Assembly (NCBI GenBank): GCA_039588915.1
Contig: JBDGYV010000006.1
Coordinates: forward strand, 20,725-84,724
DNA: 64,000 nt
Origin: CAMYLR01 sp039588915
Lineage (GTDB): Bacteria > Gemmatimonadota > Gemmatimonadetes > JACCXV01 > JAHWKZ01
Direction: 5' to 3'
Under the pieces are notes generated by a model that was given only the letters and a program-made list of their open reading frames with translations, made no database searches and had not been told where the DNA came from. Shown here piece after piece: positions 59,763 to 64,000 of the stretch. The translations under genes and the position numbers were made by a program. Positions within the stretch are counted from its first letter, which is position 1. Each line of letters starts with the position of its first letter.

Positions 59763-60853
59763 GCGGCTCGGATTGGGAACAACGGTTGATGGAGCTCGGT
59801 GCACGGCACGTTCCAGACGGTCGTTTGGGGGTGTGGGACATCACCGTTGAACGCACAGCCAACGATGGCGTGCGTTTGAGCGGTGCAACGACATCCGTCG
59901 AGGGGCTTACCGAGCTCCAAGCCAAAGCCGCCGAACACGCCGCGGTCGACGTCGAGCAACTGCCCGAGCGCGCGCTGCAAGGTGCGATCCGGGTCGTGGC
60001 GCACAGGAGCCTGGCGTACCTGCGACGCCATCCGAGCCACGCCACCGAGATGGTCTCGCAAATGATTATGGGCGAGGAGGCGCTCGCGCTCCGCCGAAGC
60101 AACGATTGGCTGCAGGTACAGACCGGCGACGGCTACGTGGCGTGGCTCCATCAGGGCTCGTGCCTGTTGTCCGACCCCGGCGATCCGGTCGAGTATCGGA
60201 CGCGGCTCGCCGCCGATCGACTACGCGACGGCTCGTGGATCGTCGTCAAACGCGGCGCTGTAGCGCGCCAGACGCCCGACTCCGAAGCGCCAATCGTGGC
60301 CGACCTCGTGCGGGGCGCGATCGTGGAAGCTCACGCTGGCGACAACGTCCTCGAGCTTACGCTCCCCGATGGTATCCGTGGGTGGGTCGAGGCCGGAGCG
60401 GCCGTTCAGATCGACCACTTGGGCGATGTTTTTCCGCGTGACGGCGCGGCGATCGTCGCCCACGCCGCGACCTTCCTGGGCCTGCCCTACCTATGGGGCG
60501 GAACCTCCGAGAAGGGGTTCGACTGCTCGGGTCTCGTTCAGCGGGTCTACGGCCTTCATGGGGTGCGCCTGCCGCGCGACGCGGACCAGCAATTCGCGAT
60601 CGGTATCGAAATTGACCCCGGCGCAGGTTGGGAAGCGATCCGTGATGGAGACTTGGCGTTTTTTGTCGAGCCACCCGGCGAGCGCGTCACGCACGTCGGG
60701 ATCCTGACCACCGGCGGGCAGATGGTGCACGCGTCCACGACTCGAAACGGGGTCGCGTGGGATACGCTCAATCCGGCAGATCCGATGCAGTCGACTTTTG
60801 GGAATCGTCTTGCGAGTTGGCTCGTCGGCGTGCGTCGCGTGCTGGAGTCTTAG
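59759..60853 (+). CDS. NlpC/P60 (C40) family cell-wall hydrolase with SH3-like domains
   Basis: A 364-residue protein. Residues about 85-135 and 160-220 resemble bacterial SH3-type modules (VVKRGAVARQTPDSEAPIVA, GIRGWVEAGAAV). The C-terminal NlpC/P60 domain holds C256 in FDCSGLV, H312 in VTHVGI and a third His (H324) in MVHAS, the catalytic set for cutting D-gamma-Glu-diaminopimelate bonds. I see no signal peptide, so it may act on recycled muropeptides in the cytoplasm or use another export route. It is coupled by ATGA to the exporter gene. Confidence 0.87.
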   Translation: MSGSDWEQRLMELGARHVPDGRLGVWDITVERTANDGVRLSGATTSVEGLTELQAKAAEHAAVDVEQLPERALQGAIRVVAHRSLAYLRRHPSHATEMVSQMIMGEEALALRRSNDWLQVQTGDGYVAWLHQGSCLLSDPGDPVEYRTRLAADRLRDGSWIVVKRGAVARQTPDSEAPIVADLVRGAIVEAHAGDNVLELTLPDGIRGWVEAGAAVQIDHLGDVFPRDGAAIVAHAATFLGLPYLWGGTSEKGFDCSGLVQRVYGLHGVRLPRDADQQFAIGIEIDPGAGWEAIRDGDLAFFVEPPGERVTHVGILTTGGQMVHASTTRNGVAWDTLNPADPMQSTFGNRLASWLVGVRRVLES

Positions 60854-61380
60854 TTCACCGTCTCCGGGGTTATCGCCACAAACCTCGTGCCCGCCAGTTG
60901 GTACCGGAAGTCGCAGCGACCTCCGCGGTTGTGATTGATCAACGCGCGAAGGTCAGGCGACCGCACGACGTACGCGCCCTCGAAGCCATCACGAGCGAAG
61001 TCGGCCCTCAGCGAGTAGGTAATGACGTCCAGAGAGTCCGCCGGAGTAGCGCGTGCAGCGATCGAGTCGGGGAGTGAAATGGGCTGATCGACCCGCATCG
61101 AGACATCGACGTGGTCGCCCACAAACTCACCGTTGAGCTCCACGATCGGATTCATCTTGATCGTCGTTCGGTTGGTCGTCATCTGGACCACTTCCATAAT
61201 GAACCCGGTCATCACTGGTGGCCCGTCGGAGTCAACGCAATCGGTCGAGGATTGGACGATCCGGGTGGCGTATTTGCCGGTCCAGTTCGAGGACGGGAAC
61301 TCCTCGGAGTCGGAGCCGCAACCGATCAGCAAACCGATCCAGAGCGGTGCGATCAAGAGTCGGGGGCGTCGTACCTTCAC
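60850..61380 (-). CDS. Hypothetical lipoprotein
   Basis: A 176-residue lipoprotein I do not recognise. GTG 61380 overlaps the methyltransferase stop (GTGA); the open frame upstream belongs to that gene. The signal is RLLIAPLWIGLLIGC with lipobox LIGC. The mature part is a beta-rich domain with two or three Cys (QSSTDCVDSDGPPVM, GGRCDFRYQLAGTRF), perhaps one disulfide. Its 3' end overlaps the convergent NlpC/P60 gene by four bases. Confidence 0.68.
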   Translation of the reverse strand: MKVRRPRLLIAPLWIGLLIGCGSDSEEFPSSNWTGKYATRIVQSSTDCVDSDGPPVMTGFIMEVVQMTTNRTTIKMNPIVELNGEFVGDHVDVSMRVDQPISLPDSIAARATPADSLDVITYSLRADFARDGFEGAYVVRSPDLRALINHNRGGRCDFRYQLAGTRFVAITPETVN

Positions 61381-62135
61381 GCGACCGGCTTTCGAATCTC
61401 GACGTTGACCTCGGCCGCCAACGCGGGAAACCGGCGCCACACTCTTCGGTTCAAGAGATAGAACCAGCGATAATCCTCCAGTGACCACCACTTGCGTGCT
61501 GAGATTAATCGAAAACCGCGGATCGCACTCACCGGATAGGTCTTCAACAATTCCATCAGCGAGCGCATCGAGAAGAAGTGACAGTGAGCGCGCACACGTT
61601 TGCGACCCCGGCGCCGGAAGCGCGCGCGAGCCAACTTCGCGACGAATGGCAGATGCATCGGGACGCCGATGATCAACAAGCCACCAGGACGCAACACGCG
61701 CATCCAATCCTCCAGCGCTCCACGTGCGTTCTCCAGATGCTCCAAGACATGGCTGGCGATGACGACATCGAAGGACTCCGGATCCATTGGGAGTGGGCCT
61801 TGCTCGAGATCGTGATCGTCGATGACTCGATCGTAGCCCAGCTGCTTGCAGAGCTCGATTCGGTCCGGGTGGATCTCGATCCCGGTCCAGTGAGCAGCCA
61901 CGCCGGCGTGATCGATGAAACGCTTTGCCGGGCCGGTTCCGGACCCGACGTCCAGGATCTTCAGAGCTTCGCCCGATCGCGACAGGTCACGCACCGCCGG
62001 CACCATGTCCTGGTAACGGGCCAATCGCAGCTCATAGCGCCGGTAGGCGGGGACTACGCCGAAAGCCAATACCTGGCGGCGAGGCCTGCGAAGCACGTGC
62101 TCTGAGGCATCGATCTCGGCGGTTCTGGTTGCCAT
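61377..62135 (-). CDS. Class I SAM-dependent methyltransferase
   Basis: A 252-residue protein. Motif I is LKILDVGSGTGPAKRFIDHA (about residues 57-76), the acidic residue is in GIEIHPDRIELC, motif IV region VVIASHVLEHLENARGALED, and the post motif RVLRPGGLLIIGVPMHL. The last 70 residues are basic (RARFRRRGRKRVRAHCHFFS) with a conserved MRSLMELL block, often seen in methyltransferases near glycan genes. Substrate unknown. It is followed with a four-base overlap by a lipoprotein gene. Upstream 62136-62208 probably holds its promoter (TAGTAT box on the minus strand). Confidence 0.82.
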   Translation of the reverse strand: MATRTAEIDASEHVLRRPRRQVLAFGVVPAYRRYELRLARYQDMVPAVRDLSRSGEALKILDVGSGTGPAKRFIDHAGVAAHWTGIEIHPDRIELCKQLGYDRVIDDHDLEQGPLPMDPESFDVVIASHVLEHLENARGALEDWMRVLRPGGLLIIGVPMHLPFVAKLARARFRRRGRKRVRAHCHFFSMRSLMELLKTYPVSAIRGFRLISARKWWSLEDYRWFYLLNRRVWRRFPALAAEVNVEIRKPVA

Positions 62136-62208
62136 GGAATCAGGGGGTTCGGGTACTGTCGATCGCTAGACCCACAATACTAACCGGGCCGGATTTCGCG
62201 GGAAAGAC

Positions 62209-62712
62209 CTACTGCGATCCGCCGGTGGGCACGATGAGCGCAACAATCGACCGATCGCCACGGGCCAACGGGTAGGCTAGAACGATCGTCTCATCGAAGC
62301 GTGAGATCATCTCCTTGACGAACGCCTCCTCGCCACCGTCGACTTCCACGCGGAGAAACATCCGGTCTCCGCGGGGCTCCTTGAGAACCCCATTCACACG
62401 AACGGTTACGTCGCCCAGTTGGATGACCGGCGTTTCACGGCCGGGGAGGATCGTCACGTCGTCCAACCGTCGGACCTCGCCGGTGGCTAGCAGCTCCCGC
62501 AACCGGGTCGCACCCTCGCCCTCCCGCCAAACTTCCTTGAGGCGCTGGATCTTGATATCCCTCGGCGCCCCACCCTCGGCCAGAAACAGGATTACGCGAT
62601 ACGACTGCGAGGGGCTGTCCGTGGCCGGGGTCTGAGCCACCGATGTCACGGCCAGCAACGCCGTCGCAAGCATGGCCAGGCTCGTGGCCCGACGCGATAC
62701 GCATGTCAACAT
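62209..62712 (-). CDS. Hypothetical secreted protein with RBS in a hairpin
   Basis: A 167-residue exported protein: signal peptide (MLATALLAVTSVAQ-T region). The mature part is beta-rich and includes YRVILFLAEGGAPRDIKIQR, VTILPGRETPVIQLGDVTV and FDETIVLAYPLARGDRSIVA, a pattern faintly like the C-terminal strands of secretin-related domains. I do not recognise the family. ATG 62712 has AGGAGGGG at seven bases, but that ribosome binding site is the 3' arm of a perfect 12-bp stem (62720-62755), so translation is likely gated by RNA structure. Confidence 0.7.
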   Translation of the reverse strand: MLTCVSRRATSLAMLATALLAVTSVAQTPATDSPSQSYRVILFLAEGGAPRDIKIQRLKEVWREGEGATRLRELLATGEVRRLDDVTILPGRETPVIQLGDVTVRVNGVLKEPRGDRMFLRVEVDGGEEAFVKEMISRFDETIVLAYPLARGDRSIVALIVPTGGSQ

Positions 62713-62719
62713 TGAAGAA

Positions 62720-62755
62720 CCCCTCCTCGGGCGAAATGTACCACCCGAGGAGGGG
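62720..62755 (-). promoter_or_regulatory. 12-bp hairpin that sequesters a ribosome binding site
   Basis: On the minus strand CCCCTCCTCGGG (62755-62744), a 12-base loop, then CCCGAGGAGGGG (62731-62720). The 3' arm contains AGGAGGGG, seven bases before ATG 62712. The stem is perfect and almost all G-C. It can serve as terminator for the upstream membrane-protein gene (U-rich TTCTTC follows) and as an occluding structure for the next ribosome binding site. Confidence 0.7.
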
Positions 62756-62769
62756 AAGGTTCCGTCGAG

Positions 62770-64000
62770 CTATTCGGTCGGGGCGAAGCCGCTCGGGACG
62801 GGGACCGGCTCCGAGGTGGGGCGCTCAGGGGTTTCCCCGTTGCCCCAGCTGTAGCGGGTCCCGAAGCGGGTCAGCAAGAACAGCCCAAAACCGATCGTCC
62901 AAGCGGCGAACTGGATCACCAGCCCGATCGCCATCAGGATCGCGCCGAAGACCCCAAACGGCCCGCCGATCAACCCGAGCGCGCCGCCAAAGAGCGTCAG
63001 CACGGTGAGAAAGCCGACGCCAACCAGAATCGACAGGTACGGGTTGGTGTGATCCCACCCGAACCGCCGTTCGGCTTCGTGACCGATGTACTTGGCGACA
63101 GCTACGAAACCGAGCAGGATCCCGATCGCCAACGCCAACATCGCGAACGGTATCACCAGCAACAACGGGATCCCGATGATCGAGATGGCGAGAATCACCG
63201 TCGTCATGACCAGCACAGGGATAAGCAGGAGCCAGGAGACCAACCCGACAGCGACAGCTTTCCACGCCGAAGTCGCCATCCGATACTCCATCCGCTCGAC
63301 GGGGCCGCGGCCCAGGAGGAACGCCAGGCTGGCGATAAACGCCAGAAAGGCGATCCACAGCACGCTGCCGATCAACCCACCGATCTCACCGATCATCGGG
63401 CTGAAGCCCCACTCGGGATGAAACTCGAGGTGAGGGCCGAAAGCAACCTCGTTGACGGCACCGTGGATGACCGCGCCGGGGGCGCGTTCAATGGTGCCGC
63501 CGACCGATGTCACCTCTCCTTCGACCACAGCGTTGGGGCCGAGCCGAACCGAACCGCCGACCGCGACGACGTCGCCATCGACGTGGCCATCAACACGCAC
63601 TGAGCCACCGACCGCCACCACGTCGCCGTCGACGTGTTTGCCGGCTGGAACGTTGACGCTTCCGCCGATCCGGACTTGGTCGCCTTCTTGGCTGACGAAC
63701 GTGGCGCCCTCACCATCGTCGTCATCCAGCGGCTCATCTTCATCGCTCGGTTCTGCTGCGGCGTCATCCGTGGTTGCCGCATCAGCGACCATATCAGCCG
63801 CCGCATCAGGAGCTGGCGGCGGCCCGATCCCGAACAGGACGCGACGCGTGGTCGAGTCCATGAACGAAAGTCGTCTGATATCCTCAGCGTCGTCGCCGAT
63901 TCGCTCGGTCAACTCGGCCCCGGTCACCGGTTCTCCGTTGATGCCGATCGAGCCGTTCGCCAACTCGATCGACTGGACGTCCGTGCGGTATCTGGGCATC
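62770..64000 (-). CDS. Bactofilin-like repeat plus polytopic membrane protein, 5' end uncertain
   Basis: At least 409 residues; ATG 63999 is at the window edge and may be internal, so the start is unknown. An acidic Asp/Glu linker (about residues 75-100) leads to near-identical beta repeats (VDGDVVAVGGSVRVDGHVDG, then DGDVVAVGGSVRLGPNAVVE and VEGEVTSVGGTIERAPGAVI), the polymer-forming bactofilin pattern. These are followed by about five or six membrane helices (SVLWIAFLAFIASLAFLLG to FAAWTIGFGLFLLTRF). A beta-helix on a membrane base could anchor a scaffold. The C-terminus is Pro/Glu-rich. A strong hairpin follows the stop. Confidence 0.75.
   Translation of the reverse strand, partial: MPRYRTDVQSIELANGSIGINGEPVTGAELTERIGDDAEDIRRLSFMDSTTRRVLFGIGPPPAPDAAADMVADAATTDDAAAEPSDEDEPLDDDDGEGATFVSQEGDQVRIGGSVNVPAGKHVDGDVVAVGGSVRVDGHVDGDVVAVGGSVRLGPNAVVEGEVTSVGGTIERAPGAVIHGAVNEVAFGPHLEFHPEWGFSPMIGEIGGLIGSVLWIAFLAFIASLAFLLGRGPVERMEYRMATSAWKAVAVGLVSWLLLIPVLVMTTVILAISIIGIPLLLVIPFAMLALAIGILLGFVAVAKYIGHEAERRFGWDHTNPYLSILVGVGFLTVLTLFGGALGLIGGPFGVFGAILMAIGLVIQFAAWTIGFGLFLLTRFGTRYSWGNGETPERPTSEPVPVPSGFAPTE

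Noticed and set aside
1..64000. tRNA, rRNA, CRISPR array, insertion sequence or prophage
   Set aside because: No cloverleaf-like gene with a TTCGANTC arm, no regularly spaced repeats, and no transposase, integrase or phage structural motif was found while reading.

Overview
This 64 kb window is dense, GC-rich bacterial chromosome: about 66 protein genes, short intergenic gaps, and many start/stop overlaps of the ATGA, GTGA or TTGA type. I saw no tRNA, rRNA, insertion sequence, phage gene or CRISPR array. The host is a diderm (Gram-negative): it has a Kdo transferase (waaA), a Kdo-kinase-like protein, FadL-type and MetA-type outer-membrane proteins and many lipoproteins. A PorX-type response regulator (receiver plus PglZ), a DUF5916 protein, DUF4097 proteins, TolB-like WD40 lipoproteins and secreted M1/M28 peptidases together suggest Gemmatimonadota or a relative in the FCB direction. 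That placement is inference; no marker gene here settles it. No stretch longer than about 300 bases lacks a gene.

Layout. 1-7 kb: an amidohydrolase fragment, a DedA protein, and a peptide ABC importer in two pieces (binding lipoprotein at 1-2.6 kb, two permeases at 5.2-7 kb). A secreted M1 aminopeptidase sits between the pieces and no ATPase gene is present. 7-8.7 kb: an ECF sigma / anti-sigma / Spy-like operon joined by ATGA overlaps. 8.7-14.3 kb: thioesterase, FadL, PerR, two low-complexity envelope proteins, WaaA and a NifU-like protein. 14.5-19.3 kb: PorX-like regulator, MsbA-like exporter, methyltransferase, YrbL-like kinase. 19.3-25.4 kb: CDGSH protein, FMN reductase, a damaged PQQ-type sugar dehydrogenase, a three-gene ABC-2 exporter, a MetA-like porin. 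25.4-32.8 kb: lipoproteins, an M28-PDZ peptidase, a DUF481 gene broken by two frameshifts and bracketed by a 79-bp direct repeat, and a second ECF operon (sigma, anti-sigma, two DUF4097 proteins). 32.9-46.2 kb: macrodomain, DUF5916, BlaI, glycosyltransferase, DUF3108, PBP4-type DacB, Kdo kinase, CPBP protease, a PDZ protein with an HQxxH motif, Mrp and NrnA. 46.2-52.3 kb: a minus-strand run nfeD - folate cyclo-ligase - ABC ATPase - ABC permease - dacB. 52.3-64 kb: gamma-glutamyltransferase, both halves of a probable heterodimeric ABC exporter split by opposite-strand genes, an NlpC/P60 hydrolase, a methyltransferase, and a bactofilin-like membrane protein.

The common theme is envelope upkeep: LPS core synthesis, peptidoglycan trimming, lipid and drug export, peptide recycling, and two ECF circuits that probably sense envelope state.

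The most notable sequence-level features are: a perfect 12-bp hairpin whose 3' arm contains the ribosome binding site of the next gene (62720-62755); the 79-bp repeat around the DUF481 locus; a perfect 18-bp palindrome upstream of dacB (38787-38804); overlapping divergent start codons at 54976-54979; and the split MdlA/MdlB-like exporter. Most genes belong to known families, and I do not claim a wholly new multigene system.
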